DNA from: Spirosoma arboris
GTDB taxonomy: Bacteria; Bacteroidota; Bacteroidia; Cytophagales; Spirosomataceae
Direction of reading: 5' to 3'
NCBI RefSeq assembly: GCF_009754945.1
Contig: NZ_WPIN01000012.1
Coordinates: 124,001 to 188,000 of the forward strand
DNA length: 64,000 bases
Made by a program: the position numbers and the translations under genes. The notes below the pieces were generated by a model. It was not told the DNA's origin. It did no database searches and worked only from the letters and a program-made list of their open reading frames with translations. Of this stretch, positions 24,830 to 34,830 are shown piece by piece; position 1 is the stretch's first letter; each line of letters begins with the position of its first letter.

Positions 24830-25651
24830 ATGATAAATCGTAAAGTTCTTGTATATCTATTGATTACTTTCACCTGGACTTGGACAAACTGGTTTATTGG
24901 CTTACAGTATATAGCCAAGGAACTGAATCAAGTGACTACCGATCAGTTTGTTCGCTGCTTTTTCCTGGGCGTCTATGGTCCTGCTCTTGGGGCTATTCTG
25001 ACCACAGCCTATTTTGGCGGTGTTCAAGGAACAATTGCACTGCTTAAGAAACTAATTATCTGGAAAGCACCACTGACCATCTACGCGGTCATCGTTCTCG
25101 CTCCCATATTGGTTTTAGGCATGGGGATCGCCTTATATGCCTGGTTCGTTGGCCCTGTTGGCCCCGTTGATACGCATGCTTTTGCGGTCATTCCCAATCT
25201 ATTGCTTGCCTCCTTAGTGGCAGGTCCTTTAGGCGAAGAATTGGGTTGGCGAGGTCTGCTACTACCGGAATTACAGACTAAATTTTCCGCGTTGAAAAGC
25301 AGCTTACTCATCGGCATTAGTTGGTATGGCTGGCATCTTCCTTTATTCTTTGCTCCCTTTGGCACCCTGGTAAGTGGTCAACCGCTCAGGCTTATTCCAT
25401 TGGTAATCTACCTGGCCTTTGTTATTTGCCTTTCCTGCGTTTACACCTGGCTAGTCAATAATTCGAATGGGAGTGTGCTGATTGCCATTCTCATTCACCT
25501 ATCGATTAATGCTGGCATTGCGCTATTATTTTTCCCTGCGTTAAAAGAGGGGGCCAAAACGTGTTATTTTTTAGCTACGCTACCGCTTATACTGATCACC
25601 TTGTATCTGAGTAAACGAACCGGTTTTACGGCGACCCTTAGCTCAGATTGA
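24830..25651 (+). CDS. CPBP family intramembrane metalloprotease (CAAX protease/bacteriocin-processing type)
   Basis: Multi-pass membrane protein of 273 residues with about eight hydrophobic segments. The catalytic motifs are intact: 'EELGWRGLLLPELQ' (EExxxR motif), 'ISWYGWHLPLFF' (His) and a third His in 'AILIHLSIN'. These match the ABI/CPBP family of intramembrane glutamic or metallo proteases related to Rce1. Bacterial members have been linked to bacteriocin self-immunity and peptide processing, but the substrate here is unknown. Monocistronic. Confidence 0.9.
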   Translation: MINRKVLVYLLITFTWTWTNWFIGLQYIAKELNQVTTDQFVRCFFLGVYGPALGAILTTAYFGGVQGTIALLKKLIIWKAPLTIYAVIVLAPILVLGMGIALYAWFVGPVGPVDTHAFAVIPNLLLASLVAGPLGEELGWRGLLLPELQTKFSALKSSLLIGISWYGWHLPLFFAPFGTLVSGQPLRLIPLVIYLAFVICLSCVYTWLVNNSNGSVLIAILIHLSINAGIALLFFPALKEGAKTCYFLATLPLILITLYLSKRTGFTATLSSD

Positions 25652-25755
25652 TATTAAAGAGAAGCAAGTCAAGTATGGAAAAGCCCCAGTGAACATACTA
25701 CGTCGATAAGCGGTTCGATCCTTCTACTCCTGCCTGAAGCAAATGAACTGTTACT

Positions 25756-28700
25756 TTATTGAACCCGGATTAACTGAACGCCCAGTACAGGACGACCATC
25801 AGCCGTAACGCCCTGGATCACCACACGTACCGTTCGCACTACGTCCGATAGCGGAAACCGTAACTGGCTGTGTCCCTGGCTATCGGTCTGCATGAGTGGT
25901 TTCCAGTATAAAACATCCCGGTAATCGACGGGGCCGGAAATGGAGTCAGTGGCTACTTCTGTATTATAGCGTGGAACGTAGAATTCGCGCTGTACAGACG
26001 GGTAACCAATAAATTGAATGGGCTTCATACCCTCTCTGGGTGTCGCGCTTCCCTGCATGGATCGTGATCTTTTTGTGTAAAAAGCAATGACTCCGTTTCC
26101 TCCCCGAGCCCCGTATGTACCCGTCGTAATGGCGCTTTTCAGTACTTCGATACGCTCAATATCGGTTGGGCTGAAGAAAAACAAAGCAGTTCCATCTGGA
26201 TCCTCTATGGGCATACCATCCATCAAATACAATGGTTGTGAAGACAGGCTAAAACTATTTGCTCCCCGTATAGATACCCTATAACTACGCGGTACTGCAG
26301 CCCCTTCTCGCCTAACCGTCACGCCTGTTAATCGTCCCTGAAGCATTTCGTATAGATTCTGGAAGGCTGGCGATTTCTCATCAACCACAATAACGGCATC
26401 GGCCTCATTGTGCAAACTACGCTGTTGAATATCCTCGGGTCTTTTATCGAATTTCTGCGCTCGAACCGACACTTCTTGCAGCACTTTCGCCGTTTTGTCC
26501 CGGTAAAAATCAGTGTTTGCTTCCTGCCGAAGGCGAGCCGCTTCCAGTTGGGCGCGCAACGTTGACCAGTTTGGCACAATTGTTAGTTTACTGGATTCCC
26601 ATCCTTTACCGGTGGCTTCCTGAACTAGAAAAGCTTCTTTGCTAGAAATGTTTCTTAACTGACGATCAGTGATTCGCGTCAGTAATTGTATCGTATCGGT
26701 AATAGCCATTCCCGCCAGTCGAAAGCGCCCCTGTTCGTCAGCGCCAGCCGATTTTGCGAACGATTTCCCGAGGCCTATCGATGCTACAATAATCTGTGCA
26801 TCGGGTATGGGTTGATTTTTTTCATTCACAATACGCCCCCTGAGCGATACACCACCCAGCGAATCCGTTTCGGGCGTGCCACTGACCCGTCGCCAGCCCT
26901 GTGTCAGCAGCAGGTCGTCCAGCGCTCGTCGAGTTTCGGCAGATGGCTTCATGACGTATTGGTTGGGGTTTTCGATACGTCCCCGAAGCTCTCCCGTTAG
27001 CAACAAGTGTGTTGACAAGGCAGCATCGGCGGTATCACCAGGCACTTTATCGGCATCGGTAATCGACGCTGATAAAGCGGCTAACGCTGGCAATCCGTTA
27101 TCGCTCAGATTGAGGCTCAGGCTAACCTGTTCGCGAGGCTGATAACGGGTTTTGTTGAATCCCATCAATACCCGTACTGGCGCAGTGAATTCGGGCACAA
27201 AAACTAATCGCTCAGCTTGAGGCTTAGCGATGGCATCATACAGGGTGATTTGCGCCAGACCCGGCAACCAGCTCATCATGGGCAAGCTTATCTTCGCCAC
27301 CCCATTTTGCAGGAGAATTTTTCGCTGATCGACCACACGGCCATGTTGTTGAATCAGAATATACGCGGAGTCGATAACGGCCCGATTAGCGCTCAGTATG
27401 GTCAAGGCCAGACGGGTTGTATCGCTGATCGCATCGGCCGAAAACAACAATCCTTCCGTTTCGGGTTTGGGCAAAGCAACGTGTTGCGACTGATTGTTGT
27501 AGGTTAGGTCGGTGTAGTAAGTTCGTTGTGGCTTTGGCTCCATCGACACGCTGGTCATCCCCTGCTGATTGGTCTTGAAACGAACAACTTCAGCTCCCAG
27601 GTCGTCGACGATACGTCCTGCGATGGACAAGCCATGACCATTGGACTGGACAATTTTCACCCCCAGACGCGCTGGCAATCCGGCAATCCAGCGACCACCT
27701 TCCGGCAAAATCTGAACATCTAGAGGCTGAGGAACAGAATCACTACGTACCGATACCTCGTTCCGTAACAGGTTATAGATCGTCACCGACCGCTCGAAAG
27801 CCGGGCGTCGCTGGGCGTCATCCTCATCGGTATAGGCACGCAAGCGATACGTTCCCGTCATGAGTGTATCCGACAGGCGGAAATTACCTTCGCCCCGTCC
27901 GTCAACGATACGCACCCACTGGTGTTGCACGAGTTTACCGGTTGCCGCAAGCAGGTCAACATGTATAGCCGTTTCGCCAGTGGCTCGTTGGTGACTAGCC
28001 GCGTCGAGGAAGTATGTGCTCATCCAGAGTCGATCGCCAGTGGTGTAAAAGGGTTTATCGATGTGCACAAACAAGGTAGGAGCCAGCAACTTGAATCGCT
28101 CGTTGAAGGCCGTCGTGATCCGTTCCAGGCGAGCGTCGGGTGGTGCAAGTTTTCCCGGTGTAACCAACTGGTTACCTGGCTGCGATTCCTTCTCATTGCC
28201 TTCGGGTTTCCAGTCGGCGGGCAACATAGTCGATAGCCGATCATTCCCCATCGAGCCTTTCGCTTCCATGCCTTCCGGCATTGTAATAATCCCATCGACA
28301 GTCATTTGCAGCTGCCCACTAGGCAGTCTCATTTCTGTATAGGCGTAACGAGCATCGGGATAGGGCGAGAAACCCGAGGTCGCATTCGTATAGAATACGA
28401 TCAGTTTCATGGGCGAAACCAATTTACGTTCAGTGGCTAATCGACCGGGTTGAATCAAGGTAGCCGTTTTAATGGGAACCAGCCGTTTGTAGTCGCTAAC
28501 CGCAGCAGCCAGGGTAATAGACCGCCGTTCGAGGGAGATCGGCTTAGTTAGATCTTCCTGATAAACCAGAAAGCCTGACTGCTCGAATGTATTGTTAATT
28601 AGGCTGGCCATCAAATGCCGGATGGAGCCTTTGTAAGCCATCAGTCGGTTGCGCTGAAACCGGCTGGCTTGCCGTTCATTCTCAGGTTTTACTTCTTCGA

Positions 28701-29307
28701 AACGGGCAGTTCCCGCCGAATAAACATTGCCTGACGTAGCAGCATCGAAATGTTGCAGGTCATAAATCAGTCGATAACCCAGCGCCTGATTATCAATAAC
28801 TAACGGCTCATTAGCCGTTGCGTACAGATGATCTTTATCTTCTTTAAAATTGAGAACTTCGCTGTTGACCAGCAGACACTGTGAGCCAAAGGGTTCGCCG
28901 AAGAGTTGCTTTTTAAACTGACGCAAATGCCGCTCCCATTGCTTGGGATTTCCCCGTACGGTTACGGCATCCAGCGTTTGTTCACTCGGTTTAAGCGGGA
29001 AATTGGCTTTCTGGGGCGCCGTATTATCGAATCGAATTTTTTGCGTAGTCGGCTGATACCCAACAAATGACGCGGCTATTTCGACCGTACCCAGTGGAAT
29101 CCCAGCAAGGGTATACGCTCCTTTTTCATCGGTGACAGCCCCTCGCGTGCTGCCATTGACATAGACGTTGGCAAACGGCATGGGTTTTCCCGTCGTGGCA
29201 TCGGTTACGTAGCCGGTCAGAACGACTGTCGTTTGTCCTTGAGCCAGTAGGGTCGATCCTAAAAGTAGAACGGCCGTTATCCAGCCGATGAAGAACGAGT
29301 AACGCAT
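25756..29307 (-). CDS. exported carboxypeptidase-like and TonB-plug domain protein without a barrel
   Basis: Large protein of 1183 residues. Signal peptide 1-24 ('...STLLAQGQ'). Residues about 28-112 are a carboxypeptidase-regulatory-like domain ('VVLTGYVTDATTGKPMPFANVYVNG...GAVTDEKGAYTLAGIPLG'). A DUF-type region lies at 115-300. Macroglobulin-like beta domains ('LFVHIDKPFYTTGDRLWMSTYFLDA') are near 410-510. A second carboxypeptidase-like domain is near 830. The last 200 residues include a TonB plug ('VTVRREGAAVPRSYRVSIRGANSFSLSSQPLYLMDGMPI', then 'IERIEVLKSA...YGARGGNGVIAFYTK'). A real TonB transporter needs about 600 more residues of barrel. This is the known plug-only class of Bacteroidetes, so outer-membrane transport is unlikely. 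It may help assemble a surface complex (inference). Confidence 0.85.
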   Translation of the reverse strand: MRYSFFIGWITAVLLLGSTLLAQGQTTVVLTGYVTDATTGKPMPFANVYVNGSTRGAVTDEKGAYTLAGIPLGTVEIAASFVGYQPTTQKIRFDNTAPQKANFPLKPSEQTLDAVTVRGNPKQWERHLRQFKKQLFGEPFGSQCLLVNSEVLNFKEDKDHLYATANEPLVIDNQALGYRLIYDLQHFDAATSGNVYSAGTARFEEVKPENERQASRFQRNRLMAYKGSIRHLMASLINNTFEQSGFLVYQEDLTKPISLERRSITLAAAVSDYKRLVPIKTATLIQPGRLATERKLVSPMKLIVFYTNATSGFSPYPDARYAYTEMRLPSGQLQMTVDGIITMPEGMEAKGSMGNDRLSTMLPADWKPEGNEKESQPGNQLVTPGKLAPPDARLERITTAFNERFKLLAPTLFVHIDKPFYTTGDRLWMSTYFLDAASHQRATGETAIHVDLLAATGKLVQHQWVRIVDGRGEGNFRLSDTLMTGTYRLRAYTDEDDAQRRPAFERSVTIYNLLRNEVSVRSDSVPQPLDVQILPEGGRWIAGLPARLGVKIVQSNGHGLSIAGRIVDDLGAEVVRFKTNQQGMTSVSMEPKPQRTYYTDLTYNNQSQHVALPKPETEGLLFSADAISDTTRLALTILSANRAVIDSAYILIQQHGRVVDQRKILLQNGVAKISLPMMSWLPGLAQITLYDAIAKPQAERLVFVPEFTAPVRVLMGFNKTRYQPREQVSLSLNLSDNGLPALAALSASITDADKVPGDTADAALSTHLLLTGELRGRIENPNQYVMKPSAETRRALDDLLLTQGWRRVSGTPETDSLGGVSLRGRIVNEKNQPIPDAQIIVASIGLGKSFAKSAGADEQGRFRLAGMAITDTIQLLTRITDRQLRNISSKEAFLVQEATGKGWESSKLTIVPNWSTLRAQLEAARLRQEANTDFYRDKTAKVLQEVSVRAQKFDKRPEDIQQRSLHNEADAVIVVDEKSPAFQNLYEMLQGRLTGVTVRREGAAVPRSYRVSIRGANSFSLSSQPLYLMDGMPIEDPDGTALFFFSPTDIERIEVLKSAITTGTYGARGGNGVIAFYTKRSRSMQGSATPREGMKPIQFIGYPSVQREFYVPRYNTEVATDSISGPVDYRDVLYWKPLMQTDSQGHSQLRFPLSDVVRTVRVVIQGVTADGRPVLGVQLIRVQ

Positions 29308-29522
29308 AGTCAGTTAGTAAATTACCCGCTCGAAAAAGAACTCCGTTACGTAATTATACCTATGGCTGTACCAGGCAATAGATTGCCAGTAAATGAGTTG
29401 GAGTGATCATCAAAACCGCCCCTTCCAGCCTACAACGGCACTTTGACTACAACTTTCTGCCTTTTGGCTAAAATGATTTTGCTCTGGCTACTGACTTTTG
29501 CATCAACAAAAAAGTCAAAGTC

Positions 29523-30428
29523 ATGAACATCGTATTAACAGGCTCCCTGGGTAATATTGGCAAACCGCTCTCCCAGGAATTGGTACAAAAAGGGCACGCC
29601 GTTACCGTCATCAGTAGCAACCCGGAACGACAAAAAGAGATTAAAGCTATAGGCGCAAAGTCCGCCATTGGTACCATGCAGGACACCAATTTTCTGGCCC
29701 AAATCTTTACCGGCGCCGATATTGTTTACCTTATGGAAACGATGGAGGCCGTTGGGGATAGCTTTGATAAATCTGTTGACTTTATTGGTGAGATCACCCG
29801 GATTGGTCAGCACTACAAGCAGGCAATTGAGCGCTCGGGCGTCAAGAAGGTGGTTCACCTGAGCAGCATTGGAGCTCATATGGATCAAGGGAATGGCATT
29901 CTTCTTTTCCATCATAACGTAGAGCAGATCCTGAGGCAGCTACCGGCGGAAGTCGCCATCAAATTTATTCGTCCCGTTGGCTTTTATAGCAACATGCTTT
30001 CGTTTATACCCACCATTAAACGTCAGGGAGCCATTATTTCTAACTATGGGGGTGATACAAAAGAACCGTGGGTATCGCCAGAAGACATTGCTACTGTAAT
30101 TTGCGAAGAAATGGACAAGCCGTTTGAAGGTCGTATGGTTCGCTACGTGGCCAGTGATGAAGTATCGCCCAATGAAATCGCCGACGCGTTAGGCAAAGCC
30201 ATTGGTAAACCGGACCTGCAATGGAAGGTCATTTCCGATGAGCAACTCTTGACTAGCTGGCTGACTATCGGATTTAATGAGCAGGTAGCCAAGGGCTTTA
30301 TCGAGCTGCAGGCCAGTCAGGGTAATGGCAACTTGTACGAGGACTATTACCGTAACCGGCCAACGCTGGGTACCGTAAAGCTGGCCGACTTTGCCCAGAA
30401 TTTTGCCCGAGCTTACCACAACGACTAA
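29523..30428 (+). CDS. NmrA-like NAD(P)-binding oxidoreductase
   Basis: Atypical short-chain reductase fold of 301 residues, cytosolic. The N-terminal dinucleotide motif 'MNIVLTGSLGNIGKPLSQELVQKGHAV' is followed by 'VKKVVHLSSIGAHMDQG' and 'FIRPVGFYSNML', typical of NmrA/YcfA-like proteins, some of which sense redox cofactors rather than catalyse. The C-terminal half is a substrate domain. It is followed by an AraC regulator after 23 nt, surely one transcript. An oxidoreductase plus AraC regulator arrangement recurs at 34-36 kb and 52.7-54.8 kb. Confidence 0.85.
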   Translation: MNIVLTGSLGNIGKPLSQELVQKGHAVTVISSNPERQKEIKAIGAKSAIGTMQDTNFLAQIFTGADIVYLMETMEAVGDSFDKSVDFIGEITRIGQHYKQAIERSGVKKVVHLSSIGAHMDQGNGILLFHHNVEQILRQLPAEVAIKFIRPVGFYSNMLSFIPTIKRQGAIISNYGGDTKEPWVSPEDIATVICEEMDKPFEGRMVRYVASDEVSPNEIADALGKAIGKPDLQWKVISDEQLLTSWLTIGFNEQVAKGFIELQASQGNGNLYEDYYRNRPTLGTVKLADFAQNFARAYHND

Positions 30429-30451
30429 TCATTGATAACCATACAGTAGCC

Positions 30452-31372
30452 ATGTCGACCGTTCAGCGCATTAAAACCATCAGTGAGTTTCACCGGCTCA
30501 GGGGCCTGCCGAAACCCGAACATCCGCTCATTAGCGTGGTCAATTACAGCGCTATCCAGCGCACACCGGAAATGAGCTCTGTAAGTTGGGTGCTGAATTT
30601 TTATCAGATTTCCATCAAACGGGGCGTGGCTGCCAAGCTTAAATACGGTCAGCAGGCATATGATTTTGATGAAGGCGTCATGTTTTTCATTGCACCTGGT
30701 CAGGTGTTCCGCATTGAAGCCGATCCAACCCTGAGCAGTCAGCGTTCGGGTTGGATGCTACTGATTCATCCAGACTTTTTGTGGAATACGCAACTGGCCA
30801 GGACCATCAAACAGTACGAGTACTTTGATTATTCGGTGGCGGAAGCTCTGTTTCTATCCGATAAGGAAGAGACGACCATTAATACCATCATTGAAACGAT
30901 GCGCCAGGAGTACCATGCCAATATGGACAAATTCAGTCAGGGGATCATCATCTCCCAGCTAGAAACCCTGCTGGGCTATGCCGAGCGATTTTATCATCGT
31001 CAGTTTATCACCAGAAAAATCAGTAACCACGCGATTCTGGGCCGGCTGGAAGACATCCTGTCGGATTATTTCCGACAGGATGAGTTGGCAAAAAATGGGC
31101 TGCCCAGTGTGCATTACCTGGCAGAGGCCCTTACCGTTTCGCCAAAGTATTTGAGCAGTTTGTTAAAAGTGCTGACCGGGCAAACTGCCCAGCAGCATAT
31201 TCATGAAAAGCTTATTGAGCGGGCGAAAGAGCAATTATCCACCACTAATCTTTCGGTTGGCGAGATTGCCTACGCCCTGGGTTTTGAGCACCAGCAATCC
31301 TTCAGTAAACTGTTTAAGGCAAAGACCCAGCTTACCCCGTTGGCATTCCGGCAATCGTTTACCGAAAATTGA
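30452..31372 (+). CDS. AraC family transcriptional regulator
   Basis: Regulator of 306 residues with an N-terminal cupin-like sensor ('YDFDEGVMFFIAPGQVFRI') and a C-terminal pair of helix-turn-helix motifs ('LPSVHYLAEALTVSPKYLSSLLKVLTGQTAQQHIHEKL' and 'LSVGEIAYALGFEHQQSFSKLFKAKTQLTPLAFR'). It is only distantly similar to the other two AraC proteins of the window, which form their own pair. It follows the NmrA-like gene by 23 nt and probably regulates it. The ligand is unknown. Confidence 0.9.
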   Translation: MSTVQRIKTISEFHRLRGLPKPEHPLISVVNYSAIQRTPEMSSVSWVLNFYQISIKRGVAAKLKYGQQAYDFDEGVMFFIAPGQVFRIEADPTLSSQRSGWMLLIHPDFLWNTQLARTIKQYEYFDYSVAEALFLSDKEETTINTIIETMRQEYHANMDKFSQGIIISQLETLLGYAERFYHRQFITRKISNHAILGRLEDILSDYFRQDELAKNGLPSVHYLAEALTVSPKYLSSLLKVLTGQTAQQHIHEKLIERAKEQLSTTNLSVGEIAYALGFEHQQSFSKLFKAKTQLTPLAFRQSFTEN

Positions 31373-31391
31373 CGGCTATTGTTGAACTAAC

Positions 31392-32999
31392 TCAATCATA
31401 TCTGCCAACCAGCGTCATAATTGATCTGGCTTCAAGCTGGATTTCTTTGGAAGAAACAATCGATTTGGCCAGCGTTTTTGTTTCAGTCGTTTTATAACAG
31501 TCAAAACGGCCATGACGAATCGTTAATCCATGAAGCGGTAAGGTTATTGGATCAGCTGTCATGTTGATGCAAACCACTACGATTTGCCTGGAACGCATGT
31601 CCTTATAAGCCGATATCATACACTGACCAGCCTCTTGTCTGGGATCACTATTGGCAAGCTGGACGGCTACCCGCTTCATACCAGGTCGCACAAACCGAGC
31701 GTAGTTGCCAAACGCCCAAAGTTGTTTTGACTCAATCACTTGCCCATCCTGTCGGGCGTTGTCGTGCTTAGTGTAGGTACCATCAGGCCCATTGATATAC
31801 ACCAGTCCATCGCTGTAATTGTACGGATTGATAGCCAGCCACCATTGCCACGACGTTACATTACTTACTGTCAGGTCGTTATGAATAACTTTGGCAACAT
31901 ATAGGCCGTAATCTATGTCTGTGTGGCGGGGGCTGCCGTTGTAGCGCCCACAGATGTCGCCTAGAACACCGAACTCACTTTGCCAGAGCATCGGATTGCC
32001 GACTGCTTTAGCGCGTTGGGCCACTTTCTGTCGAACAGCCACTAGCACCGAATCCGAACAGGTAGTGAAGTAGCTGTGATACGCCCAAATCGGTTCAACG
32101 TTGGGCAGTTTGGTTAGCAATGCCCCCTGTTTTCCGGCAAAAAAGTAATCCAATTGGTTACCACGACCGCTTTCAGCTTTTTCGTAGAGGAAGTTGAGCT
32201 GTCCCGCTTCACCGGTCACTACAGTCGTCGGGGCTTTTTTAGCGGCCAATTTTGCCGATAAGGCTTTCGTGACGGCAGCAATATCGGCATTTTCGGCCGG
32301 TGAACCTTCCTGCCCGGCTTTACCGTTTTTTCCGGCTGTCCAGTCCCACTGCGGTTCGTTGATGGGACTCAGGTAATCGAACTTAAAATGATGAGCCACC
32401 GTCACTAAAAAATCAGTGAAGGCTTCCATAGCACCAGGCTTGAGATTAATCGACTTGCCTCCTGACGAAAAAGCTTTGCCATTTAGGGTCATCTGTACGG
32501 GGGGAGAGTTGGTGAAGCCCAGTGTGTAGCGCACCCCCCGTTGCCGGGCTGCCTGCAAAAACCACTGACTTCCGCCCTGTTTGGTCCAGTCGAAACGACC
32601 CAGGTTATCGACAAAACATTCCTCTCGACGCCACGGATCACCAATGTGGCTGCTGTCTCCCTGTTCATAGCTCCCTGCGCCGATATTCATCCGCCATAAC
32701 GACAGGCCAATTCCCCTGGGCTGACCATCAGGTAGCGTATCCAGACTAAACAACAAGTCAGCAATATGATTTTTCTTCCTTTCATCGTGCCATTTGCCAA
32801 TAAATTTAGCCGACCAGCAGTCCGATGCGCCAAAACTATGGATAGTCTGAAATTCTTCCCGTAGGTTAATAGTTACTGATCTCCCAATACGTCGAGGCCG
32901 ATGAGTCGTTTGGCCCGGTGACTCAATGATTCTGACAGAGCTACTTAGGCTGATAAAGACAATCAGGGCGAGCAGACTAATTTTAACCATACTTTTCAT
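31392..32999 (-). CDS. glycoside hydrolase family 30 enzyme, exported
   Basis: Secreted glycosidase of 535 residues. Signal peptide about 1-22. GH30 hallmarks are the early 'FGASDCWSAKF', the acid/base Glu215 in 'YLSPINEPQWDW' and the nucleophile Glu342 in 'LWQSEFGV', followed by a short beta-sandwich domain. Family members cleave beta-1,6-galactans, beta-1,6-glucans, xylans or glucosylceramide. The sequence resembles the galactanase/xylanase-like side, but I cannot pin the substrate. It starts 36 nt after the stop of the sugar-isomerase gene, so both form one operon, implying carbohydrate use. Confidence 0.88.
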   Translation of the reverse strand: MKSMVKISLLALIVFISLSSSVRIIESPGQTTHRPRRIGRSVTINLREEFQTIHSFGASDCWSAKFIGKWHDERKKNHIADLLFSLDTLPDGQPRGIGLSLWRMNIGAGSYEQGDSSHIGDPWRREECFVDNLGRFDWTKQGGSQWFLQAARQRGVRYTLGFTNSPPVQMTLNGKAFSSGGKSINLKPGAMEAFTDFLVTVAHHFKFDYLSPINEPQWDWTAGKNGKAGQEGSPAENADIAAVTKALSAKLAAKKAPTTVVTGEAGQLNFLYEKAESGRGNQLDYFFAGKQGALLTKLPNVEPIWAYHSYFTTCSDSVLVAVRQKVAQRAKAVGNPMLWQSEFGVLGDICGRYNGSPRHTDIDYGLYVAKVIHNDLTVSNVTSWQWWLAINPYNYSDGLVYINGPDGTYTKHDNARQDGQVIESKQLWAFGNYARFVRPGMKRVAVQLANSDPRQEAGQCMISAYKDMRSRQIVVVCINMTADPITLPLHGLTIRHGRFDCYKTTETKTLAKSIVSSKEIQLEARSIMTLVGRYD

Positions 33000-33035
33000 T
33001 GCCCATAGAGGCTTTCATGTAGTCGATATGATGGG

Positions 33036-33890
33036 CTACTTCAATCGGTTGATCTGCTCGTAATAATATTTTTTGGTTTGACGTACAGAGGGGAGATTAC
33101 TCGGCTTATCTTCTGCGTCGCGCTCTACATAAATAGGACCGTTGAAGTTCTGCCGTTTCAACTCCTGAAAAATGGCCGGAAAATCTAACACGCCCGTGCC
33201 AACAGGTACATCTTTTAAGCTAGGATCATTATAGGCAGCAATGTCTTTTAGGTGTACGCCAATGACATGTCCCTTTAGTTTTTTTAAGGCATCCACCGGA
33301 TTGATACCGCTCTTGGGCCAGTGTCCTAAGTCGGCACAGGCACCAAAGTTGGGATGATTTTTTAACGCGGCTAATACCGAATCGGGGTGCCAATATTGAC
33401 TTACTCCTTTCCAGTGTTCATGGATGGCTACTTTCATCCCGTAAATGCCGGCTAAGCTGTCGATTTCATCCCACAGGTTTACCGGAGGCTCGGCAGTGAC
33501 AAATTTGGCGCCAAGTTGTTTAGCAATCTCAAATTGTTTTTTCCAGGAATTAACCGTTTTATCCCCGACTATATAGACCGATTCGGCCTGTAAACGTCGC
33601 TGATCTATCATTTTTCTAAGTTTGGCCATGCCTCCTGGCGAGAGCTGAAGCATCAACGAATCGTTTAAGGCAGGCCCAGCTTTATGAAATGTATTAGGCT
33701 CAATGTAGGTTATGCCTGCACTATCCACTTTCGCTAATGCATCCTGGAAATTAACCGTATGGAACGTCCAGAGAGCAACGCCGAATTTCCATTTATTGAC
33801 TCCCTTCCCTGTACCAGAGGTTGAGGCATCCTGTCCAAAAGCATTGAATGAGGCTACGATCAATAAAATGATTAGCAGATGGATTTTCAT
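33036..33890 (-). CDS. sugar phosphate isomerase/epimerase-type TIM barrel protein, exported
   Basis: Protein of 284 residues. The ATG at 33890 gives 'MKIHLLIILLIVASFNAFGQ', a clean signal peptide; the longer frame adds 11 residues and was rejected. The body is an AP-endonuclease-2/xylose-isomerase-like barrel: 'FGVALWTFHTVNFQDALAKVDSAGITYIE', 'KVAIHEHWKG', 'FGACADLGHW', 'VIGVHLKDIAAY' and 'YVERDAED' supply the metal-binding His, Asp and Glu residues. Export of such an enzyme is common in Cytophagales. It is first gene of the operon with GH30 and likely processes a sugar from the same polymer (inference). Confidence 0.87.
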   Translation of the reverse strand: MKIHLLIILLIVASFNAFGQDASTSGTGKGVNKWKFGVALWTFHTVNFQDALAKVDSAGITYIEPNTFHKAGPALNDSLMLQLSPGGMAKLRKMIDQRRLQAESVYIVGDKTVNSWKKQFEIAKQLGAKFVTAEPPVNLWDEIDSLAGIYGMKVAIHEHWKGVSQYWHPDSVLAALKNHPNFGACADLGHWPKSGINPVDALKKLKGHVIGVHLKDIAAYNDPSLKDVPVGTGVLDFPAIFQELKRQNFNGPIYVERDAEDKPSNLPSVRQTKKYYYEQINRLK

Positions 33891-34002
33891 AATCAATTTG
33901 ACTTGTCTTGTTATATAATGCAAAGAAGAATCCTGCGCTTTATATCTATTGAATCACGACTAATTAGAAGGCAAGCTCTGTCATATACCTACTATAAAAC
34001 AC

Positions 34003-34812
34003 CTAAATGCTGCTGGGAGCATACCCGTACTGTTTTTTGAAGGCATACGAAAAATGTGATAAGTTTTCAAAACCCACCTCCAGATACACATCTACGGGTC
34101 TTCGCTTCTTTTCTGTGATTTGATAATGAGCCAGCGCCAGCCGTTTTTGAGTCAGCCATTTCTGCGGTGACGTATAGAAGGCTTTCTTAAAATCCCGCTT
34201 GAACGTAGTCAAACTTCGACCGGTTAAATAACCAAACTTGTCCATGGGCATATTGAACATAAAGTTCTTTTCCATGAACTCAGCCAGGTTGATTTTTCCC
34301 GGCTCCTCCACATTACTGATGGTGTTGAATACTTCCTGATCTATCAGTTTCAGAATCGAAATGGCTTCATCCACCTTTGCTTCGGCCAGGCTTTCAGGTA
34401 ATTCGTTTTTCAGGTTGAAATATGGCACCAGCGAATTAAACAAACTGTCTAGCAACGGATGGGCTGCCATGCATTTAATACCGGTTCTCGGGGACGGGTG
34501 AATCGGCTTTATATGATGCTTTATGGCGTACTGCTGCATGGCTTCCGGGGTTAGGTAAATGGCGACTGATTTATAGGGTCTGCCGTCTTTGCCTGTCTTC
34601 CATACCTTGGCCAGATCGTTGCGGGGAAAGAAAATGGTATCACCCGCCCCAATGACATAGGTGATATCGGGCAGGATGATTTTCATCTCGCCCGATATCA
34701 TTCGGATCACGGTATTCTTCTCCACAATCAATTCATCCCGGTAATATTTCTCGTCTGTGCAGGTCAGAAAAATATTGGCCTTGGAAACCGATTGTGTAGT
34801 ATGCGTTATCAT
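34003..34812 (-). CDS. AraC family transcriptional regulator (paralogue of 53967-54773)
   Basis: Regulator of 269 residues. The N-terminal cupin region is 'EKNTVIRMISGEMKIILPDITYVIGAGDTIFFPRNDLAKV'. The C-terminal HTH pair is 'MFNMPMDKFGYLTGRSLTTFKRDFKKAFYTSPQKWLTQKRL' and 'RPVDVYLEVGFENLSHFSYAFKKQYGYAP'. About 55-60% of residues match the AraC protein at 53.97 kb, with the recognition helices almost identical. It lies 18 nt downstream of an aldo/keto reductase gene and is co-transcribed with it. Because both paralogues have near-identical DNA-binding helices, they should bind the same GGCCTTTWAAAC-type sites (inference). Confidence 0.92.
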   Translation of the reverse strand: MITHTTQSVSKANIFLTCTDEKYYRDELIVEKNTVIRMISGEMKIILPDITYVIGAGDTIFFPRNDLAKVWKTGKDGRPYKSVAIYLTPEAMQQYAIKHHIKPIHPSPRTGIKCMAAHPLLDSLFNSLVPYFNLKNELPESLAEAKVDEAISILKLIDQEVFNTISNVEEPGKINLAEFMEKNFMFNMPMDKFGYLTGRSLTTFKRDFKKAFYTSPQKWLTQKRLALAHYQITEKKRRPVDVYLEVGFENLSHFSYAFKKQYGYAPSSI

Positions 34813-34830
34813 ACGGACAAAAGTAGTCGA

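Noticed and set aside
25756..29307. Full TonB-dependent nutrient receptor
   Set aside because: There is no room for a barrel after the plug domain, so a transporter call is not supported.
29420..29460. CTACAAC direct repeats upstream of the NmrA-like gene as a third AraC operator
   Set aside because: Only 7 matching bases, 17 bp apart, and unlike the GGCCTTTWAAAC motif of the other two loci.
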